Positions 40,988 through 51,113 are shown, counted from the stretch's first letter. The stretch is DNA of 64,000 nt from Candidatus Tumulicola sp. (GCA_035601835.1 DATNNM010000008.1:1-64000), one strand, 5' to 3'. Made by a program: numbers and translations. The notes: generated from the letters alone by a model not told the origin.

Positions 40988-41208
40988 CCTGGCTGGCGAG
41001 CGGTCTCAAGCAGGTCTATGGGCTGTTCGTCGACGACGGCTGGTTGTCGCTTGCGGTCTGTATCTGGTTGTTGATCGCATGGTTCGTCCTGCCGCACTTC
41101 GTCACCAGCGCGAGCACGCGCCCGATCGTCCTCTTCGTCGGCCTGGCGCTGCTCCTCGCTGACAGCGTGCGTCGGGGCGTGCTGCCTCACGGGCATGACG
41201 CCAAATGA
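40984..41208 (+). CDS. Small two-helix membrane protein
   Basis: 74 residues from ATG 40984, overlapping genes on both sides as ATGA. Two hydrophobic helices (about 18-38, WLSLAVCIWLLIAWFVLPHFV; about 46-62, RPIVLFVGLALLLADSV). It sits between two membrane-protein genes, suggesting a shared complex. No family recognised. Confidence 0.65.
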   Translation: MTWLASGLKQVYGLFVDDGWLSLAVCIWLLIAWFVLPHFVTSASTRPIVLFVGLALLLADSVRRGVLPHGHDAK

Positions 41209-41738
41209 ACGCGCTCAGCAGCGGTCTTTCCTCGATGCTCCCATCGCTCTCGGTGGTCACCGGCATGATCACCCCGGCGATCCTCATCCTGGCCGCCGGC
41301 TCGCTCGTCTCGAGCACGCTCGTGCGCATCGGCCGCATCGTCGATCAGACGCGCGGGCTCATCGCACGCGGCGAGGAGCTGCGCCGCATCGGCAAACGTG
41401 CCGCGCTGCCGCTCATCGACGAGCAGCTCACGATTCTGCTGCGCCGCGCCGACCTTGCTCGCAGCGCGCTCACGGGATTCTACCTCGCGATCGCGCTCTT
41501 CTTGCTCTCGAGTCTGGCGATCGCGCTGACACTGCTGTTACACAGCCCACTCACGTGGCTTGGGCCTGCGTTTGTCATCCTCGGCGGCGTCTGCCTGTTC
41601 GCGGCTGCGGCTGTGCTGCTGTTCGAGGTGAATCTATCGGGCGGTTCCACGCGCCGCGAAGTGGATTGGTACCGCACCGGCGCCTTCGACGAGAATACCA
41701 CTACGACAGGATCTTCACCACCGGCGTCATCACGTTGA
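41205..41738 (+). CDS. DUF2721-family membrane protein
   Basis: 177 residues from ATG 41205. Begins LSVVTGMITPAILILAAGSLVSSTLVRIGRIVDQTR, the DUF2721 signature. It is followed by an amphipathic loop rich in Arg and Glu, and two more membrane helices (about 88-110, 117-140). Function unknown. Its 3' end overlaps the convergent secreted-protein gene by 38 bases, so a downstream shared terminator is absent. Confidence 0.8.
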   Translation: MNALSSGLSSMLPSLSVVTGMITPAILILAAGSLVSSTLVRIGRIVDQTRGLIARGEELRRIGKRAALPLIDEQLTILLRRADLARSALTGFYLAIALFLLSSLAIALTLLLHSPLTWLGPAFVILGGVCLFAAAAVLLFEVNLSGGSTRREVDWYRTGAFDENTTTTGSSPPASSR

Positions 41739-42141
41739 CGGCGTGCACCGATAGCGCGCGTTGACTCGCGCTAAGGTACTTCGATTTTTGGAGCGGGCGC
41801 AAAGCGTCGAGGCCGGCGCTCCAAAGCTCTTTCACCTTGACGTTATGATGTAACTTCGCTTCGGCTTCGCCGGCGACGTACAGCGACTCGCCGTAGAAAT
41901 ACGAGTAACTCGCCTGCTTTGCAGGAGCGCCGGCCGCCTTGGCGTGTTGGGCGCAGGCGTAATAGCTGGTGGCGGCTTCCTGCATGTCAGCAGACGTGTA
42001 GATGTACCTGCCGGCCTGGTAATCGGTGGAGGCCTTCGCGAAAAGCGAATCGGCGTGTGCGCCGCACCCGGTAGCGGCCGCGCTCGGAGTAGACGGGAGC
42101 AGGCTAACAAGCACCATCGCCAGCAACAGCAATCGTTTCAT
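41701..42141 (-). CDS. Secreted protein of unknown function
   Basis: 146 residues from ATG 42141; a longer in-frame extension upstream lacks sense. A clear signal peptide (about 1-22, KRLLLLAMVLVSLLPSTPSAAA) leads into a helical region of TPR-like character (SLFAKASTDYQAGRYIYTSADMQEAATSYYACAQHAKAAG). Two Cys could form a disulphide. No family recognised. Confidence 0.65.
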   Translation of the reverse strand: MKRLLLLAMVLVSLLPSTPSAAATGCGAHADSLFAKASTDYQAGRYIYTSADMQEAATSYYACAQHAKAAGAPAKQASYSYFYGESLYVAGEAEAKLHHNVKVKELWSAGLDALRPLQKSKYLSASQRALSVHAVNVMTPVVKILS

Positions 42142-42229
42142 GTCGCAAGAATAACATGCTTGGCCGCGAGACCACAAGTGACGGGCGACGACCAAAGGAT
42201 AGGCGACCCGAACTTCCGGCTGGAACAAG

Positions 42230-45200
42230 GTGGCGCTCGCTGACTCGGAACGGAGCCGTCTCATAGACTACAGCATCGCGCCCGATCTTTGGACCACGCT
42301 CGGCGGCGTTTTCGCGCTGAAGGGGCAGGCTTTTGCCCACAGCGTCGTGCTGAAGCACGCGCCGGTGATCGCCCTCGCCATCATCTTGGCTGCGGGATTG
42401 TCGTCTGCGGTCGGCCAGAGCATCGTACTTTTCGCCAATCGGGTCAAGCTTGGCCGTTTCGTTTTCTGCCTGCTGATCAATGCTTTGCTCTTCGCATTCG
42501 GCTATGCGTTCCTGACCCTGTCAACATGGGTGATCACATGGCTGCGCGGCACGCATCTCTCGCTCGCCACGCTTTGGATCGTGTTGGCGCTCAGCTACGC
42601 ACCGCTGCTGTTCTCGTTCCTGGAAGCGATGCCATATGCGGGCATCGTCATCACGTGGGCGCTGCGCGTATGGTCGTTGCTTGCTGCGATCGTCGGCCTC
42701 TCTGCAGTAGGACATATGCCGGTAGCGGAGGCGTTCTTACTCGTCGGGCTTGGTTGGCTGGGGCTTGGCATCGCGCAGCAGACGGTCGGCAAGCCGATCG
42801 CCGCGCTTGGCGCGCGACTGTTGGACATCGTGGCGGGCGCGCCGGTGGACACGGACGAGCAAGAGGCTATAGACCGCGTGCAAGCCCCCGCGATCGCCGC
42901 CGCGGGCTCCATCACGCCACCTGCGGTCTCCGACGCGCCAATCGTGGTGGAACCGCATCACGGGGTGCTCGCGCCGGGCGCCGGTTTAAGCGCGATCGTC
43001 GGCGTGGTCGTCGCGCTCGTCGTCGCCGTGCTCTTGGTGCTCGCGATAGCGCCGGCGCAAAGAGCGCTCTTCGCCTGGCATGACAGCGTTTCGGCGTGGG
43101 CGCGCTGGCCGATCGACCTCGTGTGGATCGCCATGTTCGCCATCATCATCGCGGCCATGCTCGCGCCTCTGGAGACGCTCGGCTGGTGGGCGGGATGGTA
43201 CGGCGACGAGATAAAGCCCACGCCTGAAGCGCAAAAAAGCGGCAAAGCCGACGATCAAAAAGTATCGCGTTACATCGTCTACATGGACGGCATCGGACAG
43301 TCAAGCGGAAAATACACTCCCGACGTTGAGACGTTCCTGGACGCGCTCGCGCCGACGCTGCCCAAGCGCACGCGACTCATCCGAGGGCTGATGGCGTACT
43401 CGGTGCTCAACCGGCCGCTCGACGATGATCCTGTGCTGGCCTGGTTCTGGAAGATCGTCGACGCGGTGCGGTTCAAGAGGCCCTCGAGCATCCTCGGCAT
43501 GATCGTCAACATCCGCAACGTCATGATCGTCGCGGTGTCGGCCGATTCACGCTACGGACCGATCTACAACTACGGCATCGCCAAGGTGCTCTACGACGGC
43601 CTCATCGCCAACGGCTACCGGCTGCGCAGCGGCGTGCCCGTCACGCTGATCGGCTATAGCGGCGGCGGACAGATGTCGGCCGCCTCCGCGGGATTCCTGA
43701 AGCGCGCGCTACAGGCGCCGATCGACGTCATTTCGCTCGGCGGCGTCATCAGCGGAAGCAGCCGCGTGCTGGACCTCGAGCATCTCTACCATCTGGTCGG
43801 CGACAAAGACGGCGTCGAGAAGCTCGGGCCCATCCTGTTCTGGTCGCGCTGGAAGATCTTTTGGCGGACGTACTGGAACCGCGCGAGACGGCTTGGACGC
43901 CTCACACGCACTTCGCTTGGACCGGTAGGCCATCAAGTGCCGGGCGGCATGTTCGATCCCAACGCTCGGCTGCCCGGCGGGCAGACCAATCTTCAGAACA
44001 CCGTCGCCGACATACAAAAGATCCTGCGCGGGCGCTTGGAGTCGAGCGGGCCGCGCGAGCCGCTGCGCCCGAGCAACTACGGATTGTATGTCAAGGCGGC
44101 GTGGAACCGGCCCGACTATTACCCGATCAGTGCCGGCGTTGATCCCGCGCGCTACCTGCCGCTCGCGGAATGGATGGGCAGACTCATCCTCCCGAAGCCC
44201 GACGAGCGCAGCGACGTGCAGGGGGCTTGGTTCGAAGTGCACCACGCGGATCAAGCGCACGCGCAACTGGTCGGCAAGACCGTCAAGCTGCGCTGGTCGG
44301 CCGATCCGCTCGTGCAACGCCGCGTGCGCGCGGTGACGCGCGACGTGTTCTTCAGCGCAGACGCCGATTATTCGCTGCGCCACAGCGGCTGGATCGAGCC
44401 CGTCCGCCTTGATCACCGTCAACTGGTCGATCCGCTCGAATCGCTCGCGGGCTCGCGGCCCAACGACGACGTCGTCGTGATGCTGATGGGGCCGGTCGAA
44501 GTGGCCGAAGAGGACGGCAGCACCGTCCTGCGCATCACCCGCGAGCCGGCGCAGATCGGCGGCCGCTATTACGGTTTGGTCCGTTTCGTCGAATCGGTCG
44601 GCGCGGACCGCTACCGCGTGGTTCATTTCAATCGCGCCACGCGCGCTTTTGACGGCCCCGATGAGATCGTCAGCGCGCCTCCCGCGGTGGCCGACACCGA
44701 CCGGCGGCCGCCGTCTTCGATGCAAGCGATTGAAAAGTCGCCGCTCAACGCGGACGGCTGGTACGTCTACGGCTCACCGGACGCGCAGGGCGTGTTCGTC
44801 GTGCAAGCGCTTGGGCCGCGGGCGCTGTTGCGCGCGCAGCCCGGGGGAACCGTTGCGGGTCGCGACGCGGCATGGCGCTTCGTGCGCAAGGAGGCATGGG
44901 GCGATATCGCGGCGCGAAAAGGGACGGCGAGTTCGACCTTCCTCAGCGGGGATGGCGGCGATGCCGCGAGCGCGGTGTGGAAGGAGGGCGATGCGGCGCT
45001 CCTGATCCACACCTATGGCGGCATCGGAGGCCGGTTGGGCGAGAAGGCCGCGTCAGGCCCTGTGTACTTCGGGCACTTCGCGTACGGCGAAGCTCGCATC
45101 GTGCACGATCCGCTCGCGGACGAGCCGCGCTTCGAAATCGTCTACTATCAGGTCTACTCGCACAACACCGACGGGCTCGTGGCGGGCACGCTGCACTGGT

Positions 45201-45826
45201 CGCGCTTCTTGGGCGATCGCCAGTTCGGCTGGGCTGGTGTGCGTCCGACCTGCGACATCCTGTTGCGTCACGACGCGTTCACCAGCGACTTCCAGCTCGA
45301 TCCTACGTGGAGCGCGTCAGTCCTGGGCATGCTCGGTTTGCAGCTTGAGGCGATGACCGCGCGCTATCGGATCGGCGACGGAACCGGTTGCACGTACGTC
45401 GGGCCCGCGAACAACTGCGCGCAGGACTCGAATCAGGCGCTCTTCGCGACGCTGCGCATGGTCAACCGGTTCGTCGAGGAGAATCCCGCTCAGGTGGCGT
45501 GGGCGACGCAGCATCCGGAGCAAGCGCAGCGTTACGAGCGGCTCAAGCTGCTGGAGAAGGATCTCGGCCGGCGCTTGAATCCGTTCGGTTCGCCGCGGCG
45601 CGACTGGAGCGCGAACGAATTCAATCTGGGCACGACCCTCGAGGACGCCCCGCTGCAGCAGCTGTGCCTGGGGCTGTCCAGTTGGCGCATGCTCTTGCCG
45701 CGCTACGCGAGCGACACGATCGTGGGCGCCTTCCTCGATCACGGCGCATCCGCGTGGGTGCTCAGCGCAGACGTGATCGGCGGCGAGCGGCCGGAGATCG
45801 AGCCCATAGCGCCGATGACGCTCTAG
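42230..45826 (+). CDS. Giant membrane protein with alpha/beta-hydrolase-type nucleophile motif
   Basis: 1198 residues, GTG start. The N-terminal block (about 45-200) has five or so membrane helices in a Yip1-like pattern, with two more helices at about 252-275 and 293-320. A soluble domain (about 345-520) follows, with RYIVYMDGIGQSSGKY and the nucleophile elbow LIGYSGGGQMSAAS (Ser477). A large C-terminal region (about 640-1198) includes GYIEPVRLDHR-like sheets and NNCAQDSNQALFATL. Cyanobacterial relatives are sometimes called Abi/CAAX-type proteases; I cannot confirm that. Monocistronic; function unknown, probably a membrane-tethered hydrolase. Confidence 0.6.
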   Translation: MALADSERSRLIDYSIAPDLWTTLGGVFALKGQAFAHSVVLKHAPVIALAIILAAGLSSAVGQSIVLFANRVKLGRFVFCLLINALLFAFGYAFLTLSTWVITWLRGTHLSLATLWIVLALSYAPLLFSFLEAMPYAGIVITWALRVWSLLAAIVGLSAVGHMPVAEAFLLVGLGWLGLGIAQQTVGKPIAALGARLLDIVAGAPVDTDEQEAIDRVQAPAIAAAGSITPPAVSDAPIVVEPHHGVLAPGAGLSAIVGVVVALVVAVLLVLAIAPAQRALFAWHDSVSAWARWPIDLVWIAMFAIIIAAMLAPLETLGWWAGWYGDEIKPTPEAQKSGKADDQKVSRYIVYMDGIGQSSGKYTPDVETFLDALAPTLPKRTRLIRGLMAYSVLNRPLDDDPVLAWFWKIVDAVRFKRPSSILGMIVNIRNVMIVAVSADSRYGPIYNYGIAKVLYDGLIANGYRLRSGVPVTLIGYSGGGQMSAASAGFLKRALQAPIDVISLGGVISGSSRVLDLEHLYHLVGDKDGVEKLGPILFWSRWKIFWRTYWNRARRLGRLTRTSLGPVGHQVPGGMFDPNARLPGGQTNLQNTVADIQKILRGRLESSGPREPLRPSNYGLYVKAAWNRPDYYPISAGVDPARYLPLAEWMGRLILPKPDERSDVQGAWFEVHHADQAHAQLVGKTVKLRWSADPLVQRRVRAVTRDVFFSADADYSLRHSGWIEPVRLDHRQLVDPLESLAGSRPNDDVVVMLMGPVEVAEEDGSTVLRITREPAQIGGRYYGLVRFVESVGADRYRVVHFNRATRAFDGPDEIVSAPPAVADTDRRPPSSMQAIEKSPLNADGWYVYGSPDAQGVFVVQALGPRALLRAQPGGTVAGRDAAWRFVRKEAWGDIAARKGTASSTFLSGDGGDAASAVWKEGDAALLIHTYGGIGGRLGEKAASGPVYFGHFAYGEARIVHDPLADEPRFEIVYYQVYSHNTDGLVAGTLHWSRFLGDRQFGWAGVRPTCDILLRHDAFTSDFQLDPTWSASVLGMLGLQLEAMTARYRIGDGTGCTYVGPANNCAQDSNQALFATLRMVNRFVEENPAQVAWATQHPEQAQRYERLKLLEKDLGRRLNPFGSPRRDWSANEFNLGTTLEDAPLQQLCLGLSSWRMLLPRYASDTIVGAFLDHGASAWVLSADVIGGERPEIEPIAPMTL

Positions 45827-45978
45827 CGTTCGAGCGCTCGAGAAAGCCGGAAGATTAAAAGTTGCAGCCGCCCTCGTGACCGGAGGCGGCCGCTTGGCGG
45901 CCCTGGAATTTTGCCGGCCGGGGACCACGTTTTCGGACTAAGGTGCCCCGCCCTCGCCATACATAGGGAGGTTATCGC

Positions 45979-47346
45979 ATGTATAGGGCGCTCTTATTGC
46001 TCGCGTGTTTTGTCGCGTTTAGTTTAGCGTTCTCGATGGGAGTTCCGTCGGCGGGCACCCCAACGCCGGTGGTAAAGCCGTGTGACGGTCCGTGTCACGG
46101 CGGACATCATCCGTTCCCGTCGAAGAAAATTCAGCACGTCATCATCATCTTCCAGGAGAACCGGACGCCGGACAACCTCTTCCAAGGTCTGCCCGGTGCC
46201 GACATCGCCAGCAGCGGGACCAATTCAAAGGGGGTAGTCATCAAATTGATGCCTCGGCCCCTGGCCAACCGGTTCGACCTCGACCACAGCCATCTGGCCT
46301 TTACGACCGAATACGACGGCGGCAAGATGGACGGCTGGGACAACGTGAAGATCCGCTGCCGCAAACCCTGTCGCCCGACCGCGTTCGGCTACACACCCAA
46401 AGCACAGATAATGCCGTACTGGCAGATGGCAACGACCTACACGTTCGGCGACCGCACCTTCCAAGACAACCAAGGCCCCAGTTTTCCCGCCCACCAGTTC
46501 CTCATCGCCGGGACTTCCACCGACTCGGTCGGCAGCAAATTGCTAGCCGCGGAAAATCCGCGCTACCCCGGGATGTCAGGTTGGGTCAGTAACGGGAAGA
46601 ACTGCGACGGGTCGCCCAAAGCGCAAGTCACCATGATCGATGCCCTTGGCAACGAGACCGTCGTGATGCGGCCATGCTTCGAGCACCCGACCATCATGGA
46701 TCTGCTTGACGCCAAAGGTGTTTCGTGGCGCTACTACGATGCCAACAACAATGGCTATTGGTCGGCCCCGGATGCCATCAAACATCTGCGCTACGGCTCG
46801 GATTGGACGAACGTCATCACCCCCGAGACGACCGTTCTCACGGACATCGCCGGCGGCAGCTTGCGACAGGTATCGTGGGTCAACCCCACGTGCGCGGAGT
46901 CCGATCATGCGAGTTGCAATACGGGCACCGGCCCGGCTTGGGTCGCGTCCATCGTCAACGCCGTGGGCGGCAGCAAGTACTGGAAGGACACGGCCATCTT
47001 CGTGACGTGGGACGATTGGGGCGGTTGGTTCGACCACGTGAAGCCGCCTGTTCGCAGCTCGTACGAACTCGGTTTCCGCGTTCCGCTCATCGTCATCTCG
47101 CCGTACGCGAAGCCGGCCCACATCTCGCACGTGCAGCACGAACAATCCAGCATCTTGAAGTTCGTCGAGACGAACTTCGGACTGGGATCGTTGGGTTATG
47201 CAGATGCGTTGTCGGACGACCTGTCGGACTGCTTCAACTACGGCCAGAAACCCCTCAAGTTCGCGATCATCCCGACCGGCTGGCGCACGGCAGACCTCAT
47301 GAGGTCCATACAAAAGTCGAGCGGGCCGGCGGACGACGACTTCTAG
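45979..47346 (+). CDS. Secreted phosphoesterase (phospholipase C / acid phosphatase family)
   Basis: 455 residues with a signal peptide (about 1-25). [22 protein letters not shown] is the phosphoesterase-family (PF04185-type) opening, where Glu-Asn and the nearby Thr take part in metal binding and catalysis. [21 protein letters not shown] and [17 protein letters not shown] supply further ligands. Cleaves phosphate esters or phospholipids outside the cytoplasm. Well-placed ribosome site GGGAGG. A terminator follows, so it is a single-gene unit. Confidence 0.88.
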   Translation: MYRALLLLACFVAFSLAFSMGVPSAGTPTPVVKPCDGPCHGGHHPFPSKKIQHVIIIFQENRTPDNLFQGLPGADIASSGTNSKGVVIKLMPRPLANRFDLDHSHLAFTTEYDGGKMDGWDNVKIRCRKPCRPTAFGYTPKAQIMPYWQMATTYTFGDRTFQDNQGPSFPAHQFLIAGTSTDSVGSKLLAAENPRYPGMSGWVSNGKNCDGSPKAQVTMIDALGNETVVMRPCFEHPTIMDLLDAKGVSWRYYDANNNGYWSAPDAIKHLRYGSDWTNVITPETTVLTDIAGGSLRQVSWVNPTCAESDHASCNTGTGPAWVASIVNAVGGSKYWKDTAIFVTWDDWGGWFDHVKPPVRSSYELGFRVPLIVISPYAKPAHISHVQHEQSSILKFVETNFGLGSLGYADALSDDLSDCFNYGQKPLKFAIIPTGWRTADLMRSIQKSSGPADDDF

Positions 47347-47372
47347 ACAAACCCGATTAACTGGACGAAGAG

Positions 47373-47405
47373 ACCCGCGCGCCGCAAGGAGCGCGGGTTT
47401 CTTCC
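47373..47405 (+). terminator. Rho-independent terminator
   Basis: ACCCGCGC, a 10-base loop, GCGCGGGT, then TTCTTCC. Follows the phosphoesterase stop by about 25 bases. Confidence 0.75.
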
Positions 47406-47427
47406 ATTCCTGTTAGAACACGCGATA

Positions 47428-47910
47428 ATGGCTACCAAAACCGCGAACACGAGCTTCTTGCTCCAGGTCATACAGCCCGGATTGGCCGGCCTCATGGACG
47501 GCTCGGTGTCCACCCTGGCGCCGATCTTTGCCACTGCGTTTGCCACGCACGTGCCCCATACTGCGTTCCTGATCGGAGCGGCGGCAGCGGTCGGCGCCGG
47601 CATCTCGATGGCGTTTTCGGAGGGCCTCTCCGACGACGGCACGTTGACCGGTCGCGGCAACCCCTTCGTGCGCGGCGCTATCGTCGGGTTCATGACGTTC
47701 ATCGGCGGCATTCTGCACTCGCTGCCGTTCTTGATCCCGAACCTTCCGACCGCGTTGACGCTCGCCTATGTCGTGGTAGGCTTCGAACTGATCACCATAG
47801 CGTACGTGCGCTATCGGTTCTTCGCCAGTTCGTTCCTCGTGTCGGCCGTCGAAGTGATCGTGGGCGGCGCGCTCGTCTTCACCGCCGGCGTGCTCATCGG
47901 GAGTTCCTGA
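47428..47910 (+). CDS. VIT1/CCC1-family membrane protein
   Basis: 160 residues with about five membrane helices. QPGLAGLMDGSVSTLAPIFATAFA and GAAAAVGAGISMAFSEGLSDDG are the conserved acidic and Met-containing helices of the VIT1/CCC1 iron/manganese transporter family. This is a short member without a ferritin-like domain. Likely exports or sequesters divalent metal at the inner membrane. A VOC protein gene follows two bases later. Confidence 0.8.
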   Translation: MATKTANTSFLLQVIQPGLAGLMDGSVSTLAPIFATAFATHVPHTAFLIGAAAAVGAGISMAFSEGLSDDGTLTGRGNPFVRGAIVGFMTFIGGILHSLPFLIPNLPTALTLAYVVVGFELITIAYVRYRFFASSFLVSAVEVIVGGALVFTAGVLIGSS

Positions 47911-47912
47911 AC

Positions 47913-48305
47913 ATGGCCATCAAGATCGGCGTCGTCGGGCATTTCGGCTTGGCGGTGAAGAGTCCGAAGAAGAGCGCGCGCTGGTGGTGCCGGACGCTCA
48001 ACCTGCGCAAAGAGTTCGACTTCGGCAGCGGCGTGGCGGTCGGCAATGACGCCGTCACGATCGCGCTCTTTCGGGGAAAGCCGCGGCCCGAGGCGCTCGA
48101 CCACATGTCGTTTCACCTTCGCAGCATGCGCGAACTTCGGGCCGCGCTTGCCGAGCTCAAGCGGAAGAAGGTCGAGCTAGAGGATCCCGGCGATGAGATC
48201 GGTCCCGAAGCGCCCGGGTCGCGCCACATGGCATTGTGGTTTCACGACCCGGACGGCTATCGCTGGGAGCTTTCCGTGCAGAACGCGGTCAGGTCGCCGG
48301 GCTGA
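47913..48305 (+). CDS. VOC-superfamily (glyoxalase/dioxygenase fold) protein
   Basis: 130 residues. VGHFGLAVKSPKKSARWWCRTLNLRKEFDF and DHMSFHLRSMRELRAALAELKRKKVELEDPGDE follow the VOC beta-alpha-beta-beta-beta layout. HDPDGYRWELS closes the metal site with a Glu. Probable metal ligands are the His in VGHFG, the His in LDHMSFH and the Glu in YRWEL. Substrate unknown. Coupled to the VIT1-like gene. Confidence 0.78.
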   Translation: MAIKIGVVGHFGLAVKSPKKSARWWCRTLNLRKEFDFGSGVAVGNDAVTIALFRGKPRPEALDHMSFHLRSMRELRAALAELKRKKVELEDPGDEIGPEAPGSRHMALWFHDPDGYRWELSVQNAVRSPG

Positions 48306-48467
48306 AGGCTGGCATACCACCGACCGCACGTTCCATGGGCTGAAAATTCTATAAGATTTTCCTCGTCTGTCCTGAAACCCAAGGCAAGGTCGAGCGGTAA
48401 CCAAGTTGAAGGGACTTGCCCGGCAAGACCTTTTGCTTGATGGCACGGCGTTAAGCATTGTTCACCT

Positions 48468-48486
48468 GCGGGGCCGCTAGCCCCGT
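48468..48486. repeat. Possible degenerate GC hairpin
   Basis: GCGGGGC, loop CGCTA, GCCCCGT, in the 207-base gap before the metalloprotease gene. Stem core equals that of the dispersed repeat but lead and loop differ. The remainder of this gap shows nothing recognisable. Confidence 0.3.
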
Positions 48487-48512
48487 CACTATGAAGTGGG
48501 GTTTCTCAACCG

Positions 48513-51104
48513 ATGGGTGCTTTCAATACACGTGGTGCAGCCACGCTGTTTTTCGCCATGCTGTCGCTGCTGTGCGCGACGGCGGCCCGCGCCGACGACG
48601 CCCCCGTGAGCTACGCAAAACTCACCGAGGGCCTGACGCCGCAACACGGGCTTTTCACCGTTTGGCGAAAGGACGGGAAGGTCATGCTGGAGCTGTCGCC
48701 CAGCCAGCTCAACCATGACTTCATCCTCAGCGTCGTGCCAGGCAACGGACTGGGCGGCTATTTCATGCTGGCAGGAGCCGGCGACTACTACAGTCCGCGC
48801 ATCGTCCGCTTCGTCAAGCAAGACGACAAGGTCTCGATCCTTTATCCCAACACCAACTTCGTTGCGCCGGCGGGCTCGCCCGACGCCAACGCGGTTGAAG
48901 ATCAGACGGCCAAATCCGTCGTCGGAGTCAGCAAGGTGCTCGCGACCGACGACAAGAGCGGCGACGTGGTCATCGAAGCGACGCCGCTGTTGAGCGACGT
49001 CATGGATCTCGGCGACGCGCTCAAGGCTGCGCTGGGCAACCCGGAGCCCGGCAAGCTGTATCACCTCGACTCCGACCGCAGTTATTTCGGTCCGACCAAG
49101 TCATTTCCGGACAACACGCTCGTCGACGTGCGACAGACCTGGACGTCCGACGACGCCTCTATCGTGGATAACGTGATCGACCCGCGCGCGATCGAGTTCC
49201 GGATCGACTACAACTTCATCGAACCGCCAAACGACAAGGACTATATGCCGCGCCTTGCGGACGACCGCGTCGGTTATTTCTCGACCGCGCAGCTCGACTT
49301 CGGCACCGATAAGTACACCAGCCGGCAAAGGCGCTACATCTTGCGCTGGAACATGCAGAAGACCGATCCAAATGCCGCCATGTCGCCGGCGAAGCATCCG
49401 ATGGTGTTCTACATGAGCAACACGATTCCGTATCGCTATCGCGACGCGATCCGGCGCGCGTGCTTGGAATGGAACAAGGCGTTTCTGCCGCTTGGCATCA
49501 GCGACGCCGTCCAGGTGAAGGATCAGCCGAACGACCCGAACTGGGATGCCGATGACGTCCGCTACAGCGTCCTTCGCTGGCTCACCGAATCGAACTCGGG
49601 CGGCTTCCTCGAGGCGCAATTCTTCTGGGATCCGCGAACCGGCCAGCAGTTCCGCACGGGCGTCGTGTTCGATGCCGACTACGTGGCGTTCGGCTACTTC
49701 GAAAAGCCGTACTACGTCGATCCTACGACCGCGAAGTCGTTCTCGGCACGCGAGCGCATGGCCGAGATCGATAAACACAATCAAGCCGCCTTCGCCGCGA
49801 TCGCCTTACAAGTGCTGGGCGACTGGCCGGGCGGCGACGTGCCGCAGAGCTACATCAACGATTTCCTCATGGACGGCACATTGCACGAAGTCGGCCACGA
49901 CATGGGCTTCCAGCACAACTATATCGCCATGCAGGCCTACACACCGGCGCAGCTTCGTGACCGCGCCTTCACGTCCAAGAACGGCGTCGCGACCACCGTC
50001 ATGGCCTACAACCCGGTCAACCTCTGGCCCCGTGGGCAGTCGAACGGCACGCTGTTCATGGACACCATCGGCCCGTACGACTACTGGCTCATCCATTGGG
50101 GTTACGCGCCGATCCGCGGCGCGCGCACGCCGGAGGATGAGCTGCCGACGCTGCGCGGCTGGGCGTCGCAAACCTCGAATCCGCTGTATCGGTTCGCGTC
50201 CGACGAGGACGTGTCGTGGGGCAACGCGCACGCCATCGATCCGCGCGTCAATCAGTTCAGCCTGAGCAACGACATGCTCGGCTGGGCCAAGATGCAGATG
50301 AACATCGCGCGCACCGTCATGAGCAAGCTCGACAGCCGGTTCCCGAGCGCAGGCCACCCGTTCGAAGACGAACGTGGAGCGTTCCAGTTCGCGTTTGGTC
50401 AGTACCGGCGCTTCGCGTTCATGACCGAGCACTTCATCGGCGGTGAGTATCTGTCGCGCGCGCACGCCGGCGATCCCGGCGCTCCAAAGCCGCTGGCGCC
50501 GGTCTCGCGCAACGACGAGGTCGCTGCTTGGAAGACGCTCGACCAGTACCTGTTCTCCGACAGCGCGTTCCGGCTCTCGCCGGCGACGCTCAACCGCTTG
50601 ACATATCAGGAGTTCTCGCCGCTCAACGGCGGCCCGTGGGCCTACGATCCGCCGGATCGGCACGACGAGCCGGTGGTGGATGCGATCGGCGCTCTGCAAG
50701 GCCGCGTGTTGGGAACGCTGTTCCAACCGCTGCGTCTGCAACGCATCGACGACCTCGCCGTCCGGTCGACGCCGGGCAGCACGATGTCGATCAGCGATCT
50801 GTTCAACTGGGCGCAGGACAGCGTGTACGGCGACCTGCGAGGGCGCAATCTGTCGAACGTGCCATTGCTCAGGCGCAACCTGCAGGCGCGCTACACGCGT
50901 CTGCTGATCACGCTTGCGCTCACACCGCCGAAGGGCACTCCGTCGGACGGGCAAGCGCTCGCGCGAGCCAAGCTCGTGAGTCTGTCAGGCACGCTCAGAG
51001 GAGCGCTGGATTCCAACGCGCTCGACGACATCTCGCGGGCGCACCTCGCCCTGCTGCAAAGCCAGGTGAGTTTAGCGCTTGCGGGCCGCAAACCCGGGAT
51101 GTAA
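48513..51104 (+). CDS. Large secreted zinc metalloprotease (metzincin-type, DUF5117/DUF4953-like)
   Basis: 863 residues. A signal peptide (about 1-27) is followed by a beta-rich N-terminal region (YFMLAGAGDYYSPRIVRFVKQDDKVSILYPNTNF; KSFPDNTLVDVRQTW). The catalytic domain has HEVGHDMGFQH: His458, Glu459, His462 and His468, i.e. HExxHxxGxxH. A Met-turn candidate VMAYNP follows about 40 residues later. A long helical C-terminal region (about 600-863) completes it. Matches the family of zinc-dependent metalloproteases with DUF5117/DUF4953 regions common in diderm bacteria. Monocistronic; substrate unknown. Confidence 0.86.
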   Translation: MGAFNTRGAATLFFAMLSLLCATAARADDAPVSYAKLTEGLTPQHGLFTVWRKDGKVMLELSPSQLNHDFILSVVPGNGLGGYFMLAGAGDYYSPRIVRFVKQDDKVSILYPNTNFVAPAGSPDANAVEDQTAKSVVGVSKVLATDDKSGDVVIEATPLLSDVMDLGDALKAALGNPEPGKLYHLDSDRSYFGPTKSFPDNTLVDVRQTWTSDDASIVDNVIDPRAIEFRIDYNFIEPPNDKDYMPRLADDRVGYFSTAQLDFGTDKYTSRQRRYILRWNMQKTDPNAAMSPAKHPMVFYMSNTIPYRYRDAIRRACLEWNKAFLPLGISDAVQVKDQPNDPNWDADDVRYSVLRWLTESNSGGFLEAQFFWDPRTGQQFRTGVVFDADYVAFGYFEKPYYVDPTTAKSFSARERMAEIDKHNQAAFAAIALQVLGDWPGGDVPQSYINDFLMDGTLHEVGHDMGFQHNYIAMQAYTPAQLRDRAFTSKNGVATTVMAYNPVNLWPRGQSNGTLFMDTIGPYDYWLIHWGYAPIRGARTPEDELPTLRGWASQTSNPLYRFASDEDVSWGNAHAIDPRVNQFSLSNDMLGWAKMQMNIARTVMSKLDSRFPSAGHPFEDERGAFQFAFGQYRRFAFMTEHFIGGEYLSRAHAGDPGAPKPLAPVSRNDEVAAWKTLDQYLFSDSAFRLSPATLNRLTYQEFSPLNGGPWAYDPPDRHDEPVVDAIGALQGRVLGTLFQPLRLQRIDDLAVRSTPGSTMSISDLFNWAQDSVYGDLRGRNLSNVPLLRRNLQARYTRLLITLALTPPKGTPSDGQALARAKLVSLSGTLRGALDSNALDDISRAHLALLQSQVSLALAGRKPGM

Positions 51105-51113
51105 CTCGCGGCA

